Of a stretch of DNA of 64,000 nucleotides, positions 1 through 6,873 are shown piece after piece. The notes below the pieces were generated by a model that did not search any database, was not told where the DNA came from, and was given only the letters and a program-made list of their open reading frames with translations. The translations under genes and the position numbers were made by a program. This DNA comes from Ignavibacteria bacterium UBA2360 (lineage in GTDB: Bacteria; Bacteroidota; Ignavibacteria; Tepidaquicellales; OLB5). The first letter of the stretch is position 1; every line of letters starts with the position of its first letter. Location of the stretch: positions 1 to 64,000 of the forward strand of contig DDTQ01000006.1 in NCBI GenBank assembly GCA_002344125.1. The letters are read 5' to 3'.

Positions 1-25
1 TACGTTTACTGTCGTGTACTTAGCA

Positions 26-44
26 GCGAAATGCTTCGCGTTTT
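26..44 (+). terminator. Possible weak terminator of an upstream gene
   Basis: A 5-bp inverted repeat (GCGAA at 26-30, TTCGC at 35-39) with a 4-nt loop is followed by G and TTTT. It could end a plus-strand gene lying to the left of the window. The stem is short, so this is tentative. Confidence 0.25.
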
Positions 45-50
45 CTTGAA

Positions 51-81
51 TTGATTTTTCAAACAATTACGGATATTTTTG
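51..81 (+). promoter_or_regulatory. Candidate Bacteroidota-type promoter of def
   Basis: TTG at 51-53, a 20-nt spacer and TATTTTTG at 74-81 fit the Bacteroidota consensus (-33 TTG, -7 TAnnTTTG). The same 20-nt spacing recurs at five other promoters in this window. The -7 box ends 6 nt before the TTG start codon of def, so the message may be leaderless or nearly so (inference). Confidence 0.45.
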
Positions 82-87
82 TAAATA

Positions 88-669
88 TTGAAAACATTAC
101 CTATATATACATACGGTTTCGAAGTACTTCGCAAAAAGACCAAACGGGTCACAAAAATAGATGATAAATTCATTGAACTTGTGGGCAGTATGTTCAATAC
201 CATGCATAAGGCGACAGGTATCGGTCTCGCCGCGCCGCAGATCGGCAGCGAACATGCGGTAACGGTAATTGATATATCACGTACAGAAGGAAAAAAGAAA
301 ATAAAAACTGAGCCCATAACGCTCATAAATCCCGTTATAAAAGATTACCATGGCGAAATTACACTCGAAGAAGGCTGCCTGAGTATTCCTTATGTAAGAG
401 GTGATGTCACAAGACCTGAAACAATTTATATTGAATACCAGGACCTCGATCTGAATAAACACGATCTTGAACTTAAAGGTTTTATTGCCAGGGTAGCCCA
501 GCATGAAATAGATCACCTCAATGGTGTTCTGTTCATTGACCATTTAAGCAAGGATGAAAAAAAAGTGATAAAACCTGAGCTTGACCTGATTAAAAAGGGT
601 GAGATCGAGACTGATTACCTCCTTGCGGAACTTCCTAAAAAAGGAAAACCTATTAACCACAGGAAATAA
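88..669 (+). CDS. def: Peptide deformylase
   Basis: Metal-dependent cytoplasmic enzyme that removes the N-formyl group from nascent proteins. All three family motifs are present: GIGLAAPQIG at about residues 44-53, EGCLS at 95-99 (Cys97 a metal ligand) and HEIDH at 139-143 (His139 and His143 ligands, Glu140 catalytic). The length, 193 aa, is normal. The start is TTG: an in-frame stop lies two codons upstream and the N-terminus LPIYTYG matches the family. The stop codon overlaps the ATG of fmt by one base, so the two are translationally coupled. The pair forms the formylation/deformylation cycle of initiator methionine. Confidence 0.96.
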   Translation: MKTLPIYTYGFEVLRKKTKRVTKIDDKFIELVGSMFNTMHKATGIGLAAPQIGSEHAVTVIDISRTEGKKKIKTEPITLINPVIKDYHGEITLEEGCLSIPYVRGDVTRPETIYIEYQDLDLNKHDLELKGFIARVAQHEIDHLNGVLFIDHLSKDEKKVIKPELDLIKKGEIETDYLLAELPKKGKPINHRK

Positions 670-1598
670 TGAATATCATATTTATGGGTACGCCGGAATT
701 CGCTGTACCCTCACTTGACGCCCTTCTAAGTACACACCATAAGATTTCAGCAGTTGTAACAGTGCCTGATAAACCTAAAGGCAGGGGACAGCATCTTGCC
801 GAAAGCGATGTTAAGAAATTCGCGCTTCTGCAGGGTCTCGAGATTCTGCAGCCTGTGAATTTAAAAGACCCGGAATTTATTGAACAAATTAAGGACCTCT
901 CACCCGATCTGATTATAGTGGTTGCATTCAGGATATTGCCAAAGAGCATTTTTAAGATCCCTAAATACGGTTCATTTAACCTGCATGCCTCATTGCTGCC
1001 TAAATACAGGGGCGCTGCCCCGATAAACTGGGCCATTATTAATGGTGAGCGTGAAACCGGTGTAACAACTTTTTTCCTGCAGGAAAAAGTTGATACGGGT
1101 AATATTATAATGCAGAAAAAAGTTGATATCACACATGATGATAATGCGGGCTCGCTGCATGATAAACTGAAAGTACTGGGAGCTCAGGTAGTATTCGATA
1201 CTGTTGATTTGATAGAAAACTCAGGCGGTAACCCGCCTGCTGTTAGGCAGAATAACGGCGAAGCTACTCCCGCGCCGAAAATATTCAAAGAAGATTGCCG
1301 TATCAATTTTGACCAGTCTGTTGACAGGGTTTTTGATCTCATCCGCGGACTCTCGCCGTATCCCGGCGCGTTTACCGAATACAACGGAAAGATCATCAAA
1401 ATATTCAGCACCGTCAAATCTCATTGGGATAGCTTAAAAGGCCCGGGCAGATTTTTTATCAAAGAAGGTAAACTATATGTATCTACTTTAAATGAATTCC
1501 TCGAAATAACCGAGCTCCAGATAGAAGGCAAGCGCAGAATGAATTCTGTTGAATTCCTTAACGGTCACAGCGATATGTTCAAAAAATTCAAATTATAA
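669..1598 (+). CDS. fmt: Methionyl-tRNA formyltransferase
   Basis: Transfers a formyl group from 10-formyl-THF to Met-tRNA(fMet). The N-terminal Rossmann-like formyltransferase domain starts with FMGTPEFAVPSL and carries the signature HASLLPKYRGAAPI at about 106-119. The catalytic Asn-His-Asp triad corresponds to Asn104, His106 and Asp142 (in VDTGNI). The C-terminal third (about 205-309) is the OB-fold tRNA-binding domain. Length (309 aa) is typical. The start ATG overlaps the def stop (TAATG). The gene ends two bases from the convergent gene at 1601. Confidence 0.96.
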   Translation: MNIIFMGTPEFAVPSLDALLSTHHKISAVVTVPDKPKGRGQHLAESDVKKFALLQGLEILQPVNLKDPEFIEQIKDLSPDLIIVVAFRILPKSIFKIPKYGSFNLHASLLPKYRGAAPINWAIINGERETGVTTFFLQEKVDTGNIIMQKKVDITHDDNAGSLHDKLKVLGAQVVFDTVDLIENSGGNPPAVRQNNGEATPAPKIFKEDCRINFDQSVDRVFDLIRGLSPYPGAFTEYNGKIIKIFSTVKSHWDSLKGPGRFFIKEGKLYVSTLNEFLEITELQIEGKRRMNSVEFLNGHSDMFKKFKL

Positions 1599-1600
1599 AG

Positions 1601-3034
1601 CTACTTCATTTCAATTATCTTTTCAATCAGCCATTCCCTTGCGATAGTGGTCCTGTTCTCATCAAGTTTTTTCATCAGCACTTTCAGTTCAGGTTTCTGT
1701 TTCTTATCAAGTTTCATCAGGTTAGTTACGTAATTCAGGAAAAGTATGTACCTATCGTAATGAATTGAAAGAATATCCTTATGCCTTTTAAGGTAATGCT
1801 TGGCAGCATCCACAACCGCCTCAAGTGATTCCACTTCCCCCAGTTCATAAAACGATTTTATTAGTGTCTCTTTGGATTTAAGATAAAAATAAGTGTATTT
1901 ATAACCAACCTTGCTCAGGAAACCAATGCAATCTTTATATTTTTTATTCTGGAACGAGATCAGCGCGGAAGAAAGATTGATGGTATCACGTTTTACTTCA
2001 CTTGCTATATTGCCTTTATATGTTTCAAAGAAATGTTCCACCCATTTTAAGTGTTTCATATTCAATCCGCAAATTATCACTCCTATGAAATCTGTGTACT
2101 GCAGGTTTTTGTTCTTGGCGTAAAAGCCGGTCTTTTCAAAATTGGAATGAATTTTATACAGCTCGTTAACAAATTTATCCTCGCCAAGCGCTATTTTGTT
2201 AACGCAGTAATTGGAAAGAGAATAATACACCTGTTCAAGTTCATCTTCGTTATAACGGGCGATATTATGAAATACGTGTTTTTCAAGGTCGTGGAAGTGT
2301 TTCACTTTGTCCGGCTCGAGCACCATCATAAGTATCTTGTATTCTGAATATATGATAGGGTGATTCTTTTCAATATCATCGGCGTTCTTTTCAATGTATT
2401 TCAGTATATTTTCTACTGCCCAGTAAGTTTTGTATATACTTATGCCTGAAAGTATCCTTCTGCTGATAACGGTATTAAGCACTTTGAGCTTGGTTACTAT
2501 AAAAAGGTGGTCGGCATTATCGCTCATTTGCTGGTAACTTTTATCCAGGTCCAGATCAAGATCTTCGCCGTGATAGTTCAGCCAGGTTTCTTTGAATGTG
2601 AACTCGTTGTAGTAATAATCGGTGTTGCGGTTAAAATCCTTTTGCTGGATATCAGTTATCTCCTTTGAAACCATATCAAATGTTTTCAGGATATTTCTGT
2701 CGCGTAATGATCTCAGCAGAAATGTTTTGCCGTGAAGCGGGTTATTGTTGAGTTCTTCTATTACAAGGAATTCTTCAAGTAAGGCAGTGAAACTGCTGAT
2801 AAGCGTTCTTACATTCTGATCTTTATCGCCTTCACCGCTGAAGATAGCCTTGGCAATTTTTTCGTTTGTTATTACGTTTGCGTCGAACTCATCGTAATTG
2901 AAATTGATAAGCTCGTAAAGCTGAATGATCTTTCTGCTTTTGTTATGGTAAGGTGAATTTAAGAATTCACCGAATTTTCTGAATTCCGCCGGGCTGATGC
3001 CCTTTACCATTTCCGTAAGTTTGGATTCCCGCAT
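1601..3034 (-). CDS. Hypothetical helical-repeat protein
   Basis: A 477-aa soluble protein without signal peptide or membrane segment. I do not recognise a named family. The N-terminal stretch (LTEMVKGISPAEFRKFGEFL followed by NSPYHNKS, residues about 6-33) resembles the start of a group of uncharacterised Bacteroidota/Ignavibacteria proteins with a 'kFl.SP.hN' motif. The rest is rich in Leu, Lys, Tyr and Asp/Glu with evenly spaced hydrophobics, as in alpha-helical (TPR-like) repeats. It runs convergent to fmt and has its own upstream region shared with the divergent T9SS gene at 3272. Function unknown. Confidence 0.8.
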   Translation of the reverse strand: MRESKLTEMVKGISPAEFRKFGEFLNSPYHNKSRKIIQLYELINFNYDEFDANVITNEKIAKAIFSGEGDKDQNVRTLISSFTALLEEFLVIEELNNNPLHGKTFLLRSLRDRNILKTFDMVSKEITDIQQKDFNRNTDYYYNEFTFKETWLNYHGEDLDLDLDKSYQQMSDNADHLFIVTKLKVLNTVISRRILSGISIYKTYWAVENILKYIEKNADDIEKNHPIIYSEYKILMMVLEPDKVKHFHDLEKHVFHNIARYNEDELEQVYYSLSNYCVNKIALGEDKFVNELYKIHSNFEKTGFYAKNKNLQYTDFIGVIICGLNMKHLKWVEHFFETYKGNIASEVKRDTINLSSALISFQNKKYKDCIGFLSKVGYKYTYFYLKSKETLIKSFYELGEVESLEAVVDAAKHYLKRHKDILSIHYDRYILFLNYVTNLMKLDKKQKPELKVLMKKLDENRTTIAREWLIEKIIEMK

Positions 3035-3159
3035 AATTGATGGTTTTTAGAGATTCTCTGGTTTAACAAATCAATAATTTAATATCCCTTAAATAGCCAA
3101 AAATCGAACAGAATAAATGGTTTTTGGTATATTTAACTTCTAAATATCAATATTTACAA

Positions 3160-3213
3160 TTAACAAATCTATTTAAAAATCTTTGCCTATACCTGTAGAA
3201 AGCGCTATTTTTA
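3160..3213 (+). promoter_or_regulatory. Promoter with conserved 26-nt upstream element
   Basis: TTG at 3183-3185, 20-nt spacer, TATTTTTA at 3206-3213. The 26 nt at 3160-3185 (starting TTAACAAATC, ending AAATCTTTG) recur at 5203-5228 with one difference, again placed 20 nt before TATTTTTA. This copy drives the secreted-protein gene at 3272. Confidence 0.55.
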
Positions 3214-3271
3214 TATTAGCAAAATCTATTTACAAATTAAGAATTCTTTCAAAACTAAACCTGAAATAAAT

Positions 3272-5011
3272 ATGAAAAATTTAGTCCTCTTAAAAGCCCT
3301 TCTTCTCCTTCTCGCCGTTACAACATTTTCAAAAGAACGTGAAGGCTATATAGCTAACACTGAATCGCCTTTTGCTCCTGCCCAGAGCATTTTCCTGCAG
3401 AGCGGTAATATCAATACGGTTTTCAGGACAGATGGATATTTTAACTATGATAAAGTTACATTTACAACAGGCGATGCAGGATTTATCTGGCCTGTAGCTG
3501 CCGCGCAGCGTATGACCGCTGTTTTTACATCAGGCATATGGATCGGTGCTAAAGTTAACATTGCTGCAAATCAAAAGGAACTCAGGCTTGCAGCTTCCTT
3601 TTACAATACTCATTACTCTCCGGGAAATATTCCCGTTATGGGTCAGGTGCCGCCTTCATCAGTTTGCAGTGACCCGGCATTTAATGGATACCTTGTCAGT
3701 CTTAACGACCCTTCATTAGTTAACGGGGGAACGATTACTAAGAATGCAGGAGGCAGAACCTACACATTCGTTTATTCTTCCTGGGCGGCCTGGCCGGTTG
3801 GGCAGGGGGCACCGTATGTTGAGGTAAATGGAATTCCGGGCTATCAGCCCGGGTGGAATTCCGATAGACCCGGAACAGGAAATGGCAATGCCCGGCCTTC
3901 TGAGATGATCTTTTCAGTCTTTATGGATTACACCAACTGCACTAACAATCCGCATGCCAGTGAGTTAAGCCTTCCCGGCGGCACACTTCCACTCGGAGTA
4001 GAAGTGCAGCAGCTGGCTTATGCATTTGATGCCGATGGTTTCCGTGATTCTTATTTTATTCGCTATAAGATAATTAACAAAAGCGGTAAAGTGTGGGATA
4101 GTACTTTTGTCGGGCTGGTGAATGATGCTGATCTTGGTGACGCAAGTGATGACGTTACGGGTTGTGATACTACCCGTAATACAGGGTTTACATATAATTT
4201 TGATGATAACGATCTCACCTATGGTGCTGCTCCGCCGGCCGTTGGTTACAGAATGCTTCAGGGTCCCGTAGTGTTTACCGGTAATAATTCTGATACTGCA
4301 AAATTGCCGTGTAATACCATGGTGGGCTACAAAATGAAATTAATGACGGGTCATTTTAGATTCTTTAACGGTGGTTCAACCTGCTTCGGTGACCCGGATA
4401 GTGCTGCAGTTGCGTACAATATACTTCGCGGGAAAGATGGTTGCGGTAATACACTGATAAACTTTACGACTGGGCAACCCACAACATATATGTATCCAGG
4501 GGATGCATGTACAGGAACCGGATGGATCGATAACACCTCAGGAGATGTAAGGAATGTAATGAACTCAGGGCCGTTTACGATGAACTCAGGCGATACACAG
4601 GTTGTTGTTTATTCATTCACAATCGCCAGAGGCAGCTCTAATAATCAAAGCGTTTGCGCTTTATTAAACAGCTCTGATAACATCAATAATTTCTATTACG
4701 ATTGTTTCAATCTTATCGGCATTGAACCAATTAATAATACAATACCAAAACAATTTTCACTCGAGCAGAATTATCCAAATCCATTTAATCCGAACACTTC
4801 TGTTAAGTTCTCGATTCCGAAGAGCGGATTTGTTAAGCTGGTGATATATGACGCACTGGGCAGGGAAGTAAAGGAACTGCTCAATGAAAATGTTGCAGCA
4901 GGTATATACAGCCTGGATTTTAATGCCGCAGATTATCCAAGCGGTATTTATTTCTACAGGCTAACTGCTGAAGGATTTACTGATACCAAAAAAATGGTAT
5001 TGGTGAAGTGA
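3272..5011 (+). CDS. Secreted protein with T9SS type A sorting domain
   Basis: A 579-aa exported protein. Residues 1-20 form a Sec signal peptide (MKNLVLLKALLLLLAVTTFS). The large middle part (about 25-480) has no family I can name. It is rich in Gly, Asn and aromatic residues with several Cys, as in surface beta-rich proteins. The C-terminal ~85 residues are a T9SS sorting domain: NYPNPFNP, a Ser-Ile-Pro strand, GREVKEL, SGIYFYRL and the terminal KKMVLVK. It should cross the outer membrane by T9SS and be surface-anchored or released. It is monocistronic: a promoter precedes it and a strong terminator follows at 5041. The role of the passenger is unknown. Confidence 0.88.
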   Translation: MKNLVLLKALLLLLAVTTFSKEREGYIANTESPFAPAQSIFLQSGNINTVFRTDGYFNYDKVTFTTGDAGFIWPVAAAQRMTAVFTSGIWIGAKVNIAANQKELRLAASFYNTHYSPGNIPVMGQVPPSSVCSDPAFNGYLVSLNDPSLVNGGTITKNAGGRTYTFVYSSWAAWPVGQGAPYVEVNGIPGYQPGWNSDRPGTGNGNARPSEMIFSVFMDYTNCTNNPHASELSLPGGTLPLGVEVQQLAYAFDADGFRDSYFIRYKIINKSGKVWDSTFVGLVNDADLGDASDDVTGCDTTRNTGFTYNFDDNDLTYGAAPPAVGYRMLQGPVVFTGNNSDTAKLPCNTMVGYKMKLMTGHFRFFNGGSTCFGDPDSAAVAYNILRGKDGCGNTLINFTTGQPTTYMYPGDACTGTGWIDNTSGDVRNVMNSGPFTMNSGDTQVVVYSFTIARGSSNNQSVCALLNSSDNINNFYYDCFNLIGIEPINNTIPKQFSLEQNYPNPFNPNTSVKFSIPKSGFVKLVIYDALGREVKELLNENVAAGIYSLDFNAADYPSGIYFYRLTAEGFTDTKKMVLVK

Positions 5012-5040
5012 AGTTGGCAGAATTGTGAATCAAATTTTCG

Positions 5041-5072
5041 CCCCGCTAAAATCAATAGCGGGGCATTTTTTG
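5041..5072 (+). terminator. Intrinsic terminator
   Basis: CCCCGCTA (5041-5048) and TAGCGGGG (5056-5063) form a perfect 8-bp stem with a 7-nt loop, followed by CATTTTTT. It ends the T9SS gene at 3272-5011. Confidence 0.85.
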
Positions 5073-5202
5073 TGATCTTGTGCTAAATATATGAAAATTG
5101 TTGTTTAACAAATATGCTTTCATGTCCCGGGAAAATTGATGAAAATTAAACAGAATCGAATATTTATACTATTTATTTTTTCTTTTAGAGCATTTTCTGC
5201 CT

Positions 5203-5256
5203 TTAACAAATCAATTTAAAAATCTTTGTCAATTGGAACATTATGTGCTATTTTTA
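5203..5256 (+). promoter_or_regulatory. Second copy of the 26-nt element plus promoter
   Basis: The block 5203-5228 matches 3160-3185 at 25 of 26 positions. TTG (5226-5228) is followed by a 20-nt spacer and TATTTTTA (5249-5256). No coding frame follows for almost 500 nt; the transcript would be the structured region 5263-5620. Confidence 0.5.
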
Positions 5257-5262
5257 CAGTAG

Positions 5263-5620
5263 AAAAGTTAGTAGAAATTTCATCAATCTCTTACTGATGT
5301 TGTTGACCGGGGTCAGAGGCGGATCCTAAGGCGTCAACGGAGGTAATCAATAAGGAACTTCCATGACCCCGGTTTGAAATTAAAAAGTTGGGATTTTTAT
5401 TCAATTAAAATTGTTAAATGATTATAAGCGCAGCAGCCTCTGTCTTGATAAATTGTCCTCTTTCGAAGGGCGGGAGAAACAATTATGATCACTGCAGTTT
5501 AAGGAAGCTGCGCTAAGTTTTTATACGCCCTCTTTTAAGACCTAGCTATTTATCATCATTTCTTTCTTCAATTCAATATTTGCATTTTTGTGGTAGAAGG
5601 CGATCATTTTTGATCGCCTT
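5263..5620 (+). ncRNA. Candidate structured non-coding RNA (about 350 nt)
   Basis: The stretch lies between a promoter (5226-5256) and a hairpin (5597-5620) and has no credible open frame on either strand. It contains a 10-bp inverted repeat ACCGGGGTCA (5306-5315)/TGACCCCGGT (5364-5373) enclosing GGAGGT/ACTTCC (5339-5344/5357-5362), and an 8-bp pair AGCGCAGC (5427-5434)/GCTGCGCT (5507-5514) enclosing AATTGT/ACAATT (5451-5456/5479-5484). I see none of the signatures of tmRNA, RNase P RNA, SRP RNA or a known riboswitch. It may be a novel small RNA, or a decayed mobile repeat that happens to sit behind a promoter. Confidence 0.35.
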
Positions 5621-5628
5621 TATTCATT
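5597..5628 (+). terminator. Hairpin, likely terminator of the non-coding transcript
   Basis: AAGGCGATCA (5597-5606) pairs perfectly with TGATCGCCTT (5611-5620) across a TTTT loop. The tail TATTCATT is only moderately U-rich. It separates the non-coding region from the regulator promoter at 5676. Confidence 0.6.
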
Positions 5629-5675
5629 ATAAAACAACTAATTACCTCAGTAACCACTTTAGCTATTTGTTTAAC

Positions 5676-5730
5676 TTGACAATACTTTAATTGTTTGCTA
5701 TATTGCAGTAGTTTAAAACTACAGCAATAT
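5676..5730 (+). promoter_or_regulatory. Promoter and inverted-repeat operator of TrmB-like regulator 1
   Basis: TTG (5676-5678), 20-nt spacer, TATATTG (5699-5705). The -7 box is the left end of a 31-bp inverted repeat at 5700-5730: outer arms ATATTGC/GCAATAT, inner arms GTAGTTT (5708-5714)/AAACTAC (5716-5722) around one central A, with a single A/A mismatch. A repressor bound here would block RNA polymerase. The inner half-site GTAGT..ACTAC recurs before regulator 3. Autoregulation is inferred. Confidence 0.6.
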
Positions 5731-5748
5731 TGAAAGCTAAGATATAAA

Positions 5749-6582
5749 TTGAATAAGGATATTTTAATTGAACGGCTTAAGACTCTTGGATTCAAAGAAT
5801 ATGAATCCAAGGTGCTGATCGTTTTGCTTGGCGGCACTCCGATGAGCGCATCAGAAATTGCCAAGGAAGCTAAGATCATCCGGAATTCAATTTATGATAT
5901 TCTCAAATCTTTTGTAGAAAAAGGGTATTGCAATGAAATTGAAACAAATACGATACTCAATTACCAGATAATTGACCCTGCGATCATACTTGATAAAATA
6001 ACAAGTGATTACAAAAAGAATTTTAACAAGCGCCTTGAAAGTCTGAACGAAACCTTTGGTGAACTGCGGCAGATTTATAAAACCGAATCAGATAAAACCG
6101 ATGGGCCGGATAAGAACATTCAGCTTATCCGCGGGTTTAACAAACACCGCGTTCAGCGATATATGGAGCTTGTAAATGCTTCAAAAAAGGAAATACTTGG
6201 GATGTACAGTCCACGCAGGGTAGTGGTAGAAGAGCTTAGCCGCGATGCGCAGGTCTTTATTCAGGATGGCGGCGAGATAAGATCGATCTATCAGCTAAGC
6301 GATGATAAGGAAATGAACAGTGAACTTGTTGCCGCCTGTGAGTTATTCAGCCGCGGCGGAGAAAAAGTCAGGCTGGCGCCTTTTAAGCTTCCCAATATCA
6401 CAGTATTTGATTCGGAAAATGTTTTCATAAATATTTCCGCCGAAAAGAATGTACCAAAACATAAGCAGGCAGATCTTATAATTAAGAATTCCGACTATGC
6501 CGGACATATGAAAGACCTGTTTAACGGCTACTGGGATAGATCCATGACAATTGAAGAGTATAAAAAAAGTAAAATTAAATAA
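5749..6582 (+). CDS. TrmB-like transcriptional regulator (module 1)
   Basis: A 277-aa cytoplasmic regulator of the TrmB type. Residues about 1-70 are a winged helix-turn-helix: LKTLGFKEYESKV, then SASEIAKEAKIIRNSIYDIL and EKGYCNE. A short coiled linker (about 80-110) leads to an effector domain (about 118-277) beginning LIRGFNKHR. TrmB effector domains commonly bind small ligands, often sugars; the ligand here is unknown. The start is TTG, 18 nt after the operator repeat. It is clearly paralogous to the genes at 32162 and 47039, all sharing this fold, the IRGFNKHR-like motif and a near-terminal 'LFN.YWD/ER'. Two micropeptide frames and a T9SS protein gene follow. Confidence 0.85.
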   Translation: MNKDILIERLKTLGFKEYESKVLIVLLGGTPMSASEIAKEAKIIRNSIYDILKSFVEKGYCNEIETNTILNYQIIDPAIILDKITSDYKKNFNKRLESLNETFGELRQIYKTESDKTDGPDKNIQLIRGFNKHRVQRYMELVNASKKEILGMYSPRRVVVEELSRDAQVFIQDGGEIRSIYQLSDDKEMNSELVAACELFSRGGEKVRLAPFKLPNITVFDSENVFINISAEKNVPKHKQADLIIKNSDYAGHMKDLFNGYWDRSMTIEEYKKSKIK

Positions 6583-6590
6583 ATACTGCT

Positions 6591-6671
6591 ATGGAATTTA
6601 AAATTAAATTTTCATTACGCGGAGTTATCAGTCTGTTCTTCATTTTTTTGCTTTTATTACTTATAATATAA
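6591..6671 (+). CDS. Candidate single-pass membrane micropeptide, 26 aa
   Basis: An ATG-initiated frame starts 8 nt after the stop of the regulator: basic N-terminus MEFKIKFSLRG, then a continuous hydrophobic segment (VISLFFIFLLLLLII) to the end. This is the classic layout of a one-helix membrane micropeptide with its positive end in the cytoplasm. No clear Shine-Dalgarno is seen, but these organisms often lack one, and coupling to the upstream stop is possible. Too short to judge by codon use; may be spurious. Confidence 0.4.
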   Translation: MEFKIKFSLRGVISLFFIFLLLLLII

Positions 6672-6709
6672 AGTGCCTAAAAAGTGATAAAAACAAAGGA
6701 ATTGAAGCT

Positions 6710-6784
6710 ATGATTGTTAACGGTTTTCAGGGATTTCAGATACTTATAGTAATGATAGTGATTTTTATGCTGTTATTTTTGTAA
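6710..6784 (+). CDS. Candidate membrane micropeptide, 24 aa
   Basis: Frame ATG 6710 to TAA 6782-6784, preceded by AAAGGA at 6695-6700 (9-nt spacing), a good ribosome-binding site. The product is MIVNGFQGFQ followed by a fully hydrophobic stretch ILIVMIVIFMLLFL, long enough to cross a membrane once. It is the second such frame in the 291-nt gap between regulator 1 and the T9SS gene. Modules 2 and 3 have no equivalent gap. Function unknown; a membrane-active or regulatory peptide is one guess. Confidence 0.45.
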   Translation: MIVNGFQGFQILIVMIVIFMLLFL

Positions 6785-6795
6785 ATTACTGTTAA

Positions 6796-6828
6796 ATTAC
6801 GTATGAATGGGTAAATCCATTTCGTAAT
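6796..6828 (+). repeat. Inverted repeat in the leader of the YCF48 T9SS gene
   Basis: ATTACG (6796-6801) pairs with CGTAAT (6823-6828), and AATGG (6806-6810) with CCATT (6817-6821) around a GTAAAT loop, with a 4-nt versus 1-nt internal bulge. No U-tract follows, so it is more likely a leader structure or protein site than a terminator. Confidence 0.4.
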
Positions 6829-6873
6829 TCAGAGACTTTACAATTCTATGAAATTTTGTGAGGTTTAAAAAAC

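Noticed and set aside
5263..5620. tmRNA, RNase P RNA or SRP RNA in the non-coding region
   Set aside because: No GGTTCGA/CCA end, no RNase P core motifs and no SRP tetraloop motif were seen; kept only as an unclassified candidate.
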